From the NCBI GenBank assembly GCA_022870745.1, contig CP085323.1:930001-994000 (forward strand): 64,000 nucleotides of DNA, in the 5' to 3' direction. The notes beneath the pieces are model-generated. The model had not been told where the DNA came from and made no database searches. It was given only the letters and a program-made list of their open reading frames with translations. Positions 47,828-57,432 of this stretch are shown in pieces. The position numbers and the translations under genes were made by a program. The first letter of the stretch is position 1; every line of letters begins with the position of its first letter. Source of the stretch: Silvibacterium acidisoli. GTDB lineage: Bacteria > Acidobacteriota > Terriglobia > Terriglobales > Acidobacteriaceae.

Positions 47828-50800
47828 TTCGTGGAAGCGCCGGATCCGGGGTTTTCTACAGTCAGTGAAATGGTTTGTGGCGAATTCACATCGGCTGCGG
47901 AAACAGCAAATTTGAGATGGGTAGCATCGACATAAGTAGTGGTGTGTGGAACTCCATTCCAAAGAACCACCGCGCCTGGCATGAAGCCGCTCCCAGTAAT
48001 CGTCAAGTATTGATTGCCGCTTTTGTGGATTACAGCGGCGGGTGCCACGCTGACAAGACCCGGTATTGGATTCGAGTGCGCCTCCGCCGGCAGAACGAAC
48101 GGTCCCTTGAAGAGAAGCAACTGGTACGCTGCCAAACTTCCTTCAATGGGATCAAAAGCTCGAACCGCTAGTCCATCCTGTCCCCACCGTAGCAATTGGT
48201 AACTTTCTTCACCACTGCCGTTGGGAATGGGTAGCTCGTAGCTTTCTTCATTCGTGTAATTCGTAGTGTCGAATCGCTCCAGGTAAGCCGTGAAAGTTCC
48301 CGCCTGGTTCAGGCCAATCAGAAACACTTTCCTTTGCGCGGAGTCGGGCGCTACCGCATCGCCCGAAAGTCCATACCCAGGCGCACCGGGCGTAATCGGC
48401 AACAGAGCAACCTGTGAGGGTGGAGTAGTGGTAGGGTTGACGATTCCTCCATTATCTCCATACACCAGGCCATCCTGCCCGAGCGCGATGCTAAAGCCGG
48501 TGCCGCCTAATCCATTTAGACCTAGACTGTCGACCAGTGTGAGACCATTCGTGTCGACCGAATATCGAAGCAGATATTCATCAGCCGTATTTGAACCCTC
48601 GGAATAAAGATGAGTCTGATCTCCAAAGGCTATAGAGTTGCCCGCACCAAAGTTTGGTCGAAAGGCACCGCTGTTTCCGGAGATGTCGAAGATACCTGCT
48701 CCGTAGTAGCCGAAGTTGATCGCAAGTGTCGTATCACTCCCGGGTTGAACTGCAAGATCAGTAGGCGGCACGCTTCCCTGGCCAGGAACCGAAAGTGGAA
48801 AGCTTGCAGTAACGGCTTGATTCATCAGATTGAGTTGGCCGAGTGTATTGTTTCCACTGAATCCGATATACAACAGATTTCCATCTGCCGTTTCCGCCAT
48901 GGCACCTGGCCCGTTGCCCAAGACCGTTGGAGTGCTGACGGTACCGCTGAGCGGATCAATCTGCACAAGACTGTTTCCGGCAATATTCGTCGCAACGGCA
49001 GGTACGGTCGCATAGAGCTTTCTGGTGAATGGCTCGTATAGCACATCCGTTGTCGGCACGTTCACCGACTGATAAATGCTCACGATCAATGGAGACGATT
49101 GCCCTCCTCCCGGAGAAGGAGTCGATACAGTGACCTTCCCCCAACCCAAAGTTGCAAGATAGCTGGACGGCGCGACTGCAGTCAGCTGCGTGGTACTCAA
49201 ATAAGTAGTAGGCAACGGGTTGCCGTTCCACAGGACCACTGAAAGGGTGTTGAATCCCATTCCATCGACCGTGAGCGTGGCCGCATCCGACCCTGCGAGA
49301 ATCAGCGAGGGCGAGACAGAAGTCATCGTCGGAGCAGCTGAGTAGTCTGCTCCGCTCACGGTCGTGGTTGCAGTGCCAACATTGTTTGACTCGACTGGAT
49401 CGTAAGTACCGGACGAGACAAGCGCCGTGCTTTCGACAGATCCTGAATTCAGAACAGTTCCGGTGACCTGGACGGTTGCAGTCTGACCGCTCGCCAGACT
49501 GCCCAGGTTGCAGATCACCTGGCTGGTACCGCTGCAGCTGCCTGCGGAGGACACTGTGCCCTGATACGCGATGGTGTCTGCGAGCGTAGCGCTGAGACTG
49601 ATTCCCTGTGCAGTGGCAGGTCCGGAATTTTTAACCGTGATTGTGTAAGTAAGACCGCCCCCTGTCGAGGACGAGGCTGGTGCCTTGACGGCGACAGAAA
49701 GATCAGCAGGAGATGCCGACAGATCCTTGACCACGGGAGATTGCAAAATATAGATCTGCTCGGAATTGTTGAACGCGAGGCCGTTTTGCCCCCAGCGAAC
49801 AAGGTCGATCGCGTTAAAAGAAGGTCCGTTTGCGCTGGTGCCAGCCAGCACGATCGAACCTGTCTGAAGGAACGTTTTCTCGTCGAAGGCGAGGATTTGA
49901 TTGCCGTCAGAAGGGGTGAGTGTATTTTGCGGAAGAACCCAGGCGCGTCCCAGTCCTGAATCGGAGACGGTGGGGCCTGCGGCCAAGTTCGTGCCGCTTG
50001 TGTAAAACTGCCCGGCCTTTGCGCCGGTGGTTGCATCCAACACCGCTCCATCATTCAAATACAGGTACCCAGCGTCATATTGGAGCGACGAGAAAGCAAA
50101 GTATGGCGAGACGAAAGTGGTGCTTCCGGTAATTCCGGTGCTATCGAGACTAAGTTCATTCAACCCGCTGGGACCATCGCTGAAGGTGGTGGAGTAAAGC
50201 GTTCCCGCGGAGAGCCCGAAACTCAGTGCTCCAGCGTTTTGATTGAAGTAACCATCCAAGACCCCTGGGCTCTGGCGAGCAATTCCGGAATCAAAGACGT
50301 TTACTTTCGCATCGCTTTGCAATACGGCGACCGAATTAGGCTGTCCGGGGAGAGCCGCTACACTCGCGGCAGTGATCGGATAGCTATACGTTTGATCTAG
50401 GTCATACTCGCCAAGAGAAATTTGACGGCTTGGTGTCGCCCCCGTCAGGTCGATTTGCTCGATGGCCGCGGCCCCATCCAGTGAAACGAAGAGCTCTGTG
50501 CCAGTGTCAGAGATGCTCAGCTTGTCCGGCTCGCTCCCCACTGGAATGGTCCGCGCGATGACGCCGGTACCCGGGTTGATAGCAACGACACTATTTCCCA
50601 GGCCAGAACCAGCATAGCCAGGAACCGAGGCGTACAACATACCGTCTTTTGAGTTGTAAGCCAGGTTATTCGTCGGCAGTGCCAAGTAGGTTGGAAATGC
50701 CTGCGATTGCGAAATGGCCGATGCATCTTCTGGGTTGGATACCGTAATGGAGCCGATGGTTGGCATACTCAAGTACGCAGCAGGGATTGTCGCACTCAAA

Positions 50801-52200
50801 GTCGCACCGCCGTAGGGCGACTTAACGAGCTGGGTGGCCAGGGGCCGAGTATTCCAGCTCACGATGGAGTCTGCCGTGAAGCCTGTACCAGACACCTGGA
50901 GCGTTAAGTCCGGGCTGCCGATCGGGGCGGACACGGGCGACAAAGCATCGATGGAAGGAACTGCGACGACAACGTTAAAGGCATAAGTGGGCGATTGCAC
51001 TGAAACCGGGGTGGGATCTGTGACCACGAGAGCCAGTTTCCCCGCCTGGGCCAGATAGGACGCTGGAATGACGGCCGTGATCGATGTGGCGGTTTGGCTG
51101 CTTATCGCCAGCTTGTTGCCATTGATGGTGAGGACAGCGTTTGAAGCGAAGCCGGTCCCGGCAATGGTAATTGCGGTCTCCGCCGATCCCACCACAACAG
51201 AACCCGGTGTTACGGACGCGATCACGGGGGGCGCTATCCCCACCGTAAGGTAGGCCGTTGGAGAGGTTCCACCTCCGGGTGCCGGAGTCACTACCCTCAC
51301 TGCAAGCGTTCCCGACTTCATCTGATCGGCAACCGTCGCGACAAAGGTCAATGTGGTTGGATTCACATAGGTGGTGCTACGCGTGTTGCCATTCACCTCT
51401 ACCTGCGAGGTGGGCGTGAACGTCTGGCCCGTAACCGTGATCGTCGTTGCAGAGGTCGCCCCCATTGTAAGTGTCGACGGGTTCAGTTGAACGGGGCCGA
51501 CTGAAGGGTTATTCACCGTTAGAGCTACCGCGGTCGAAGTGCCTCCGCCCGGTGCAGGATTCACAGCGGTTATGGAAAGAGCGCCGGCGGCAGATACGTC
51601 CGTTGCATTGAGCGGCGCGCTGACTTGAGTAGAATTCTGGAAAGCAGTGGTCCGGGGAATGCCGTTGACAAGGATGACAGTCGCAGGCACGAATCCTGTG
51701 CCAGTCACGGTTACAACCGGTGAGGCAGCATCGATCAGTTCACTCGTCGGCGAAACCGAAGTAAGGGTCGGCGCCGGATTGTCGACTTCCAGGTTGATTG
51801 GTGAACTGGAGCCGCTACCTGCGGGTCCGTTGGATACGACCACCGCTAACTCTGCCCCGCTCTGCAACTGATTTGCCGGAACCGTGGCGGTTAATTGATC
51901 ACTACTGACATAGGTGGTCGCCTCGGCAGCGCCGTTCACCTGGACCACACTGGCACTGACGAATCCTGAGCCATTCACAGTCAGCGTCAGGGCGCTGGAT
52001 CCTGCCGTGACGATCGCCGGGCTGATCGATGAAGCAGCCGGGCCGGGAGTGGTACCGCTACCAGAAGTGGTGCCGCTTCCAGAAACTGTCGAGCTCGTTC
52101 CGCCGCAGCCGCTCATGGAGAGAACAAATCCGGATGTTAGAACCAATGCAGAAAAATAAATCAGAGGCAGACTTAACCGCCATTGCGAGCACATTTTCAC
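47806..52200 (-). CDS. Giant IPT/TIG-repeat lipoprotein with two beta-propellers
   Basis: Cell-surface lipoprotein of 1464 residues. The signal ends at SMSGC (Cys32), followed by a Gly/Ser/Thr linker. Five IPT/TIG immunoglobulin-like repeats follow, each opening like 'SISPAIVTAGS' or 'SVTPGSVVVGS' and containing 'GTGF...VNG'. A propeller (LPTNNLAYNSKDGMLYASVPGYA, SVVAINPGTGVIARTIPVGSEPD) comes next. Then a DUF11-like domain (LTYTITVKNSGPATAQ), a sixth IPT, a second propeller (VPTTDVLYEPFTRKLYATVPAVA, SLVQIDPLSGTV) and a final IPT. The IPT-propeller unit is thus duplicated. GTG at 52200 or ATG at 52194 are both possible starts. Role is probably adhesive or polymer-binding; not known. Confidence 0.8.
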   Translation of the reverse strand: MKMCSQWRLSLPLIYFSALVLTSGFVLSMSGCGGTSSTVSGSGTTSGSGTTPGPAASSISPAIVTAGSSALTLTVNGSGFVSASVVQVNGAAEATTYVSSDQLTATVPANQLQSGAELAVVVSNGPAGSGSSSPINLEVDNPAPTLTSVSPTSELIDAASPVVTVTGTGFVPATVILVNGIPRTTAFQNSTQVSAPLNATDVSAAGALSITAVNPAPGGGTSTAVALTVNNPSVGPVQLNPSTLTMGATSATTITVTGQTFTPTSQVEVNGNTRSTTYVNPTTLTFVATVADQMKSGTLAVRVVTPAPGGGTSPTAYLTVGIAPPVIASVTPGSVVVGSAETAITIAGTGFASNAVLTINGNKLAISSQTATSITAVIPASYLAQAGKLALVVTDPTPVSVQSPTYAFNVVVAVPSIDALSPVSAPIGSPDLTLQVSGTGFTADSIVSWNTRPLATQLVKSPYGGATLSATIPAAYLSMPTIGSITVSNPEDASAISQSQAFPTYLALPTNNLAYNSKDGMLYASVPGYAGSGLGNSVVAINPGTGVIARTIPVGSEPDKLSISDTGTELFVSLDGAAAIEQIDLTGATPSRQISLGEYDLDQTYSYPITAASVAALPGQPNSVAVLQSDAKVNVFDSGIARQSPGVLDGYFNQNAGALSFGLSAGTLYSTTFSDGPSGLNELSLDSTGITGSTTFVSPYFAFSSLQYDAGYLYLNDGAVLDATTGAKAGQFYTSGTNLAAGPTVSDSGLGRAWVLPQNTLTPSDGNQILAFDEKTFLQTGSIVLAGTSANGPSFNAIDLVRWGQNGLAFNNSEQIYILQSPVVKDLSASPADLSVAVKAPASSSTGGGLTYTITVKNSGPATAQGISLSATLADTIAYQGTVSSAGSCSGTSQVICNLGSLASGQTATVQVTGTVLNSGSVESTALVSSGTYDPVESNNVGTATTTVSGADYSAAPTMTSVSPSLILAGSDAATLTVDGMGFNTLSVVLWNGNPLPTTYLSTTQLTAVAPSSYLATLGWGKVTVSTPSPGGGQSSPLIVSIYQSVNVPTTDVLYEPFTRKLYATVPAVATNIAGNSLVQIDPLSGTVSTPTVLGNGPGAMAETADGNLLYIGFSGNNTLGQLNLMNQAVTASFPLSVPGQGSVPPTDLAVQPGSDTTLAINFGYYGAGIFDISGNSGAFRPNFGAGNSIAFGDQTHLYSEGSNTADEYLLRYSVDTNGLTLVDSLGLNGLGGTGFSIALGQDGLVYGDNGGIVNPTTTPPSQVALLPITPGAPGYGLSGDAVAPDSAQRKVFLIGLNQAGTFTAYLERFDTTNYTNEESYELPIPNGSGEESYQLLRWGQDGLAVRAFDPIEGSLAAYQLLLFKGPFVLPAEAHSNPIPGLVSVAPAAVIHKSGNQYLTITGSGFMPGAVVLWNGVPHTTTYVDATHLKFAVSAADVNSPQTISLTVENPGSGASTNLTLPIN

Positions 52201-52297
52201 CGTGGGACCTTGTCTTCAAAATGCAAGTGAGGGTGTGCTTACAATAACCCATCAGTATGTAAACTTCTAAGGATAATTTGGCCGTGAGCATACTTAA

Positions 52298-52696
52298 CGG
52301 CGCAGACGTTCCCGATCGCAGAACACCATACCGCGTTTCGATGACCCCACTTCGGCTGAACTCCCAAAAAGAGGCGCGGCTTCCCTACCAGGCGAAACGA
52401 ACCGCGAGAAACTGGAACAGCCGCAGATCCCCGCCGACCTGGTTTCGCAACTAGACGAGGTCTCGGCGTCCGACGCGCCACCGCTCCGCCAGACGTGCGC
52501 TGTTACTACCCCGATAGATATTAAGCCCTCAAAGCTACTAGTCGGGGAAATGGTCGTCTGCGTCGTGGAGCGACCGGAATTCAGGAAGATCTGCGTGTCG
52601 GTCGAGCAGGCCGGTCCAATCCTAATGGAGCTCCAGCAGATGAGCAGGCGTTTTACGATCCACCCAACTTGGGCAGCTGGGTGTCTTTTTTTCTAA
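52298..52696 (+). pseudogene. Hidden ~130-codon open frame, start disrupted
   Basis: A plus-strand frame runs open for about 132 codons to TAA at 52694-52696 but has no start near its 5' end, so it escapes gene calling. Its product has coding-like composition: AELPKRGAASLPGE, EQPQIPADLVSQLDEVSASD, KPSKLLVGEMVVCVVERPEF, ICVSVEQAGPILMELQQMSR. A GTG at 52284 with AAGGA upstream begins MSILNGADVPDR in the neighbouring frame, so one indel near 52310-52335 would join them. A terminator-like hairpin overlaps the stop. No family is recognised. A pseudogene or a sequence error are both possible. Confidence 0.4.
52661..52692 (+). terminator. Intrinsic terminator with T-tract
   Basis: CACCCA (52661-52666) pairs with TGGGTG (52678-52683), with CT/AG pairs inside, and is followed by TCTTTTTTTC. 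This is a classic rho-independent terminator on the plus strand, overlapping the end of the hidden reading frame. The rest of the 650-bp gap 52201-52849 shows no further feature. Confidence 0.6.
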
Positions 52697-52849
52697 ATAC
52701 CTGGTTTTTTAAAGTTATTTTGGTTTCCCCCAGGGATTCCTACTGTTGCACGCAAGAGTTATTTCAGCATCATCGGAGAATATTCCCATTTGTATCCTCA
52801 GCCGGACGACGAGTACATTCGCTCGCGATTAAATCCTCTCCCCGACAAC

Positions 52850-55800
52850 TTAACTTGTTGCTGCCGCATTCTGCCGCACCAGAGCCAGGGCGGATACGAG
52901 CGCCAAGGTTGAATCTCCGGGAAACAACCCGTCCGGCCCGTGCGGGTGGATATCTGTGAACGGGCTCTCGTAGAGCTTTGCAAGTTCGATCCAGCCTCGT
53001 GCAGCAAGATGATTGATCACCATGTCTATAAACTCAATCTGGTTGGCTGTCATATGGCGATCCTGAATGAAGCGGGCGAGCGCACTTTTAGCGGCCTCCC
53101 GGTCCATGCCTACAAGGGACCGCACGAAGAGCCCGAGACCCTCCGCCTCTTCAGCGGCAACATCGATTTCTTCCCTGGTCGTTCCTTCGGAGAGAAAGAT
53201 CGCTTCCAGTGCGGAAAGGTCGTCAGGCGTCAGCGGCTCGTTGAATCTGAGCTTGTGGAGTGCGGCGTCATCCTCGTGCTTTTTCAGGAACACCCTCGCC
53301 TTCTCTCGCAACTTTTCGATATCTACTCCGATCGATGTTCCCGGAAGATCGATGATGCTCCCTTCGCCGATGTGATCTTCGATATCCGTGATGACATGGG
53401 CTCGCTTGCGGCGCTCGATGAACTGGACCAGGTCGCGCAGACCCTTCCTCACTGTCTCGAGAGTCACAACCGTTGCGCCCTCCCAGAACGCAGCCGTCTG
53501 GATCTCTTGCAGCATCGGAAGCTTTGCAGCTACGGCTGGAATCGCCGTCTGCGTCTCGAGAAGGCGCGCAATCTCCTGTACCTTCTCCTGGAGCTTCGTG
53601 AAACCAGCCTCCCCGCGTAAAAGCTTGAGTTGCATCTGCAGAAGCATCAGGTCAAACTGTTTGGCCTCAGGCCTCTCCGCTGGCAACGCCGAAGGCAGAC
53701 CGGCGACATGGCTTGCAAGCGCGTTGCGATCTTCTTCTGACAATGCCTCCCAGGCCTCCGGTTGCGTAAACTGTTCCACCAGCCTGCGGTGCGGACGCAC
53801 GAGAAAGTTCTCGATAGTCATGGCGGCGACCTCGCGATGCAGGCGCTCAGCCAGATCTTTACGCAGAGCATGCTCGGCCTCAACGGCCTCAGGCGTGTCG
53901 TGGATGAAGCGGAATGCCATGGCCGCGATCAGCTCCAGACGACTCACGAACAACCTCTTGCTGAGTGAGTCTGCGGTCGATCCCTCGGTCGTTTCCGGGT
54001 TTTCGCTGAAAAACTCGAGATTCTGACAGAAGTCGAAGATCAGGAAACGTTTCTTGTCCCTGCCTGGTCCCATCAGCTCCGGACACAGGCGCGTGCCGCG
54101 GCCTACCATCTGCCAGAACTTCGTCTTCGAGCGCACCAGCTTGAAGAAGACGAGATTGACTACCTCCGGCACATCTATGCCCGTGTCCAGCATGTCGACG
54201 GAAACGGCGATGTGGGGATTTTTCTCGGAATGCGAAAAGCTATCGATCAGGCTTTGCGCATAAGGGATACTGAAGTCGATCAGGCGGGCAAAGTGACCCG
54301 CGTAGTGCGGATAATTTTCGTCAAAGCGCTGCACGATAAACTCGGCGTGCCGGTGATTCTTCGCGAAAATAATGGTCTTGCCCAGGCGATCTCCGCCCGC
54401 GACCTTGTCTCCGTGGGTCATGAGATGAGCCAGAACCTTGTCGACCGTGTCCTTGTTGAAGAGCCAGTTGTTCACATCGGCAGCGCTCACCTCGTCGGGC
54501 ACTTCGCCTTCTTCGTCATCCCACTCTAGTGCGTCCCAATGATCTTTCTGCTCTTCGGTCAACTCGTTGTACTTGATGCCTTCGCGCTGGAACTTCAGCG
54601 GCACGGAGACAGCCTTCGGAGGCACGAGGAACTTGTCCTTAATGGCGTCGTCCAGCGAATACTCATCGGTCGGCACCCCGTCCTCGAGCGCGAACAGGCG
54701 ATAGGTGTTGCGATCGACCTCGTCCTTTGGCGTTGCGGTCAACCCGACTAGATAGGAATCGAAGTAATCGAAAATAGCCGCGTACTTCTGATAGATCGAG
54801 CGATGCGCCTCGTCCACGATCACGAGGTCGAAGTGTCCGGTGCCGAAGCGGCGCGTGCCGTTCTCGCGCTTCTCATCGATCAGGCCCATCATCGTGGGAT
54901 AGGTCGAGATATACACGCGGCCGCTCTCGCTCTTTTCGGTGACAAGGTTCACCGGCGAGGACGAAGGCAGAAACGCCTTGAACGCATTTGTAGCCTGCTT
55001 CACCAGCGCCACGCGATCGGCGAGGAAGAGCACGCGCTTCGCCCATCCGGCCTTCATCAGCAAGTCGCACAACGCGATCACGGTGCGCGTCTTGCCTGCG
55101 CCGGTGGCCATCACCAGCAGGGCCTTACGCTGGCGATCCGTCTCAAATCGCTCGGCGACCTTGCGGATGGCGCGCGTCTGGTAGTAGCGCTCGACAATTT
55201 CAGCATCGATCTCTTCCACGGCCAGCGGCTTGCGCGTCTGCCTGCGCTGGATCAGCAGCTCCAGCTCGTCGTGCGTGTAGAAGCCGCTCACCGGGCGCGG
55301 CGGATGCTGGAGATCGTCCCACATCCAATGGTCGTAGCCGTTGGTGTAGAAGATGACCGGGCGCTGTCCGAACTGCGCCTCCAGGCAATCGGCATAAAGC
55401 TTGGCCTGCTGCTGGCCGGTGTGCGGACTCTTGCGCGTGCGCTTGGCCTCCACCAGCCCGAGCGGCTTGCCGTCCTTGCCCCAGAGCACGTAATCCACGT
55501 AGCCGATGCCGGAGTTCGACGGCATGCCGGTGACCTTGTACTCGCGATCCTGCTTGTGCTTCAGCTCCCAGCCGGCCTCGGCCAGCAGCAGGTCGAGGAA
55601 GGCATCGCGCGTCTCCTGCTCGTTGTAATCGTGGGTGTCGGGCGCAGCCTCGTTGCGCTTGCGGGCCTCGGCAATCTCGGCGCGGAGCTGCTGCAGCTCG
55701 GCATCCATCGCCGCCTGCCCGGTCAGCAGTTCGGCGAGCTTCGCGTCTTTCTCGCTCAGGGATGTTTCGAGTTCCTGCAGCTTCGCCTTTGTCGCCGGAG

Positions 55801-56245
55801 GAATGGGCGAGGTCGTCGGCAGCAGCATGGGCAGGAAATGGATCGTGTCGACGGGCTTGGCGCCGCGCGCGTAGGTGCGCGCCATCCAGAAAGAGAGGTG
55901 GAAAAGCTCGCGGACCGCGGCCAGCGCGTGTTCTTTCGTCACGGGGCGATTGCCGGCGTGGGCGGCATTGTTGCCGTGCTGGATGATGAGCCGCGCCTTG
56001 GCCTGCAGATCCTGCCCGGCCACGTTCACGAAGGTCTCTTCATGCACCATCGCGCTGAGGTTGGTCTGGTAGGGCAGACGCATACGGCTGTCTGCCTTGA
56101 AGAGCCAGTGCATCACCAGCTCCAGCGTGCGCCGCGCATGGATACAGGCCGTAGCCGGATCAGGGTACACAAACGATTCGGCTTTGACCGCGGACTCGTA
56201 AATCTGCGGCCACTCCACCTGGAGGAAACCGAAGTTTGTCGACAT
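52850..56245 (-). CDS. hsdR: Type I restriction endonuclease subunit R (HsdR, EcoEI-like)
   Basis: Motor and nuclease subunit of the type I enzyme, 1131 residues. An N-terminal DUF4145-like helical domain (about residues 15-125) is followed by a coiled coil (150-205). The nuclease comes next (YVDYVLWGKDG with Asp251, then LVEAKRT with Glu266 and Lys268). The SF2 helicase has Walker A MATGAGKT near 379-386, DEAH at 478-481, LTATP and QMVGRGTRL. The C-terminal part matches the EcoEI-R type. The ATG follows the hsdS stop by 2 nt, so it is the third gene of an M-S-R operon. Reads intact. Confidence 0.93.
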   Translation of the reverse strand: MSTNFGFLQVEWPQIYESAVKAESFVYPDPATACIHARRTLELVMHWLFKADSRMRLPYQTNLSAMVHEETFVNVAGQDLQAKARLIIQHGNNAAHAGNRPVTKEHALAAVRELFHLSFWMARTYARGAKPVDTIHFLPMLLPTTSPIPPATKAKLQELETSLSEKDAKLAELLTGQAAMDAELQQLRAEIAEARKRNEAAPDTHDYNEQETRDAFLDLLLAEAGWELKHKQDREYKVTGMPSNSGIGYVDYVLWGKDGKPLGLVEAKRTRKSPHTGQQQAKLYADCLEAQFGQRPVIFYTNGYDHWMWDDLQHPPRPVSGFYTHDELELLIQRRQTRKPLAVEEIDAEIVERYYQTRAIRKVAERFETDRQRKALLVMATGAGKTRTVIALCDLLMKAGWAKRVLFLADRVALVKQATNAFKAFLPSSSPVNLVTEKSESGRVYISTYPTMMGLIDEKRENGTRRFGTGHFDLVIVDEAHRSIYQKYAAIFDYFDSYLVGLTATPKDEVDRNTYRLFALEDGVPTDEYSLDDAIKDKFLVPPKAVSVPLKFQREGIKYNELTEEQKDHWDALEWDDEEGEVPDEVSAADVNNWLFNKDTVDKVLAHLMTHGDKVAGGDRLGKTIIFAKNHRHAEFIVQRFDENYPHYAGHFARLIDFSIPYAQSLIDSFSHSEKNPHIAVSVDMLDTGIDVPEVVNLVFFKLVRSKTKFWQMVGRGTRLCPELMGPGRDKKRFLIFDFCQNLEFFSENPETTEGSTADSLSKRLFVSRLELIAAMAFRFIHDTPEAVEAEHALRKDLAERLHREVAAMTIENFLVRPHRRLVEQFTQPEAWEALSEEDRNALASHVAGLPSALPAERPEAKQFDLMLLQMQLKLLRGEAGFTKLQEKVQEIARLLETQTAIPAVAAKLPMLQEIQTAAFWEGATVVTLETVRKGLRDLVQFIERRKRAHVITDIEDHIGEGSIIDLPGTSIGVDIEKLREKARVFLKKHEDDAALHKLRFNEPLTPDDLSALEAIFLSEGTTREEIDVAAEEAEGLGLFVRSLVGMDREAAKSALARFIQDRHMTANQIEFIDMVINHLAARGWIELAKLYESPFTDIHPHGPDGLFPGDSTLALVSALALVRQNAAATS

Positions 56246-56247
56246 GG

Positions 56248-57432
56248 TTAGAGCTCACCTCGGAAGGCTTTGTGTTGGAGGGATGCGAACATGGTATTTG
56301 AAACATCTATCGCTTTGATTGACCGGCTTCGGAGGGATTGAATCATGTCAGCCTCCTCACCAAATCGGCGCTGTAAATTGGCATCTGGAAGATGCACTGG
56401 TAAGGACTTCAGATCGCCAAGATTCAGCCCGGAAACGGCCGCGCCCTTTGTGTGCTTTTGCATCCATCTTTGATATGGAACTGTTCGGAGCAGCTCTCGG
56501 ATATATCGAGGATCGGCCTTGCTGATAGCTAGCCTCGCGGAGTCTTGTGTTATGTTTGCGCCGTCTAGTTCTTTGGCGATGGATGCAAGTCTGCCAACAT
56601 GACCTCGGATGGACATCAAGAGATCGCCACGCTTGAGAAGAGAACGGCGATATTGATTGGAAATTGCTTCGGTCGTTTTCCTCACACCTCTCAGATCAAC
56701 TGCACCGTCCTTCATATCAGCCACACGCACATATTGCACGCCTTGATCTTGCGGTTCTCCCGGCATAAGTATGCCGTAACAAATAGGACGATCCGGGTCG
56801 ACGATATCTTGAAGCGCTTGCTTCATGCTGCGAGTATCGGGCTCAATGCGGCCGAACATTTCGAGGAAGAGGGATTGGGTGAGGGTGTCGAGTTTGGCGA
56901 GAGCCTGGCGGCGCTTGGCCCGCAACGCCTCCGCCTGATCCAGAATCGCCGCGATCCTCCGCTGCTCCTCAAGGGCTGGCACGGGAGTTTCGAGTCCTTC
57001 GAGAAAGTGCCGAGGTACGCGTCTCTGCCCTGCACTCCCAGTCATCTTCCGTTCACCTTCTGATACGATCCACGGCTGCCGCAGGAAGTGCGTTAGGTAC
57101 TTTGCATCGAGAATTGCGGGCTTAACGCGAATGACATGGAACTCAGTTGTGCCGAAGCCGCACTCGTGTGAGATATCCGCAATGGCAATCTTCCCATTCT
57201 CGAAACACGGCGTAATTTTTGCCACGAGAACATCTTCAGCTTGGAAATAAGTGTATCCGGCCAAAACCTCCGCAGCCGGTCTTTCCAGTGCTGTCGTCGC
57301 AACGGAGCTTTCGGAGACAACGGAAGCCATAGGCATAAATGCGACGACGGGGTTCACAGCTAATAGCTGCTTACGTGGCGGCGTTGGATCGAAGTCGACG
57401 AGTTGTTTGAGTGGTAGTACAGGCCACTTCAC
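56248..57432 (-). CDS. hsdS: Type I restriction specificity subunit S
   Basis: DNA-recognition subunit of 394 residues with two target-recognition domains. The first covers about residues 1-160 (WPVLPLKQLVDF opening, LEGLETPVPALEEQRRIAAIL end). The second covers residues 200-390 (RPICYGILMPGE, RGDLLMSIRGHVGRL, LPDANLQRRFGEEAD). A helical spacer (AEALRAKRRQALAKLDTLTQSLFLEMF) lies between. GTG start within GTGA overlapping the hsdM stop by 4 nt; the stop is 2 nt before hsdR. The second domain contains family residues typical of HsdS, so it appears complete. Target sequence cannot be predicted. Confidence 0.9.
   Translation of the reverse strand: MKWPVLPLKQLVDFDPTPPRKQLLAVNPVVAFMPMASVVSESSVATTALERPAAEVLAGYTYFQAEDVLVAKITPCFENGKIAIADISHECGFGTTEFHVIRVKPAILDAKYLTHFLRQPWIVSEGERKMTGSAGQRRVPRHFLEGLETPVPALEEQRRIAAILDQAEALRAKRRQALAKLDTLTQSLFLEMFGRIEPDTRSMKQALQDIVDPDRPICYGILMPGEPQDQGVQYVRVADMKDGAVDLRGVRKTTEAISNQYRRSLLKRGDLLMSIRGHVGRLASIAKELDGANITQDSARLAISKADPRYIRELLRTVPYQRWMQKHTKGAAVSGLNLGDLKSLPVHLPDANLQRRFGEEADMIQSLRSRSIKAIDVSNTMFASLQHKAFRGEL

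Noticed and set aside
54803-56251. 482-codon open frame on the plus strand, opposite hsdR
   Set aside because: It is antisense to an hsdR frame with complete restriction-enzyme motifs. Its composition (Leu, Arg, Gly, Val rich) is typical of the reverse strand of high-GC coding DNA.
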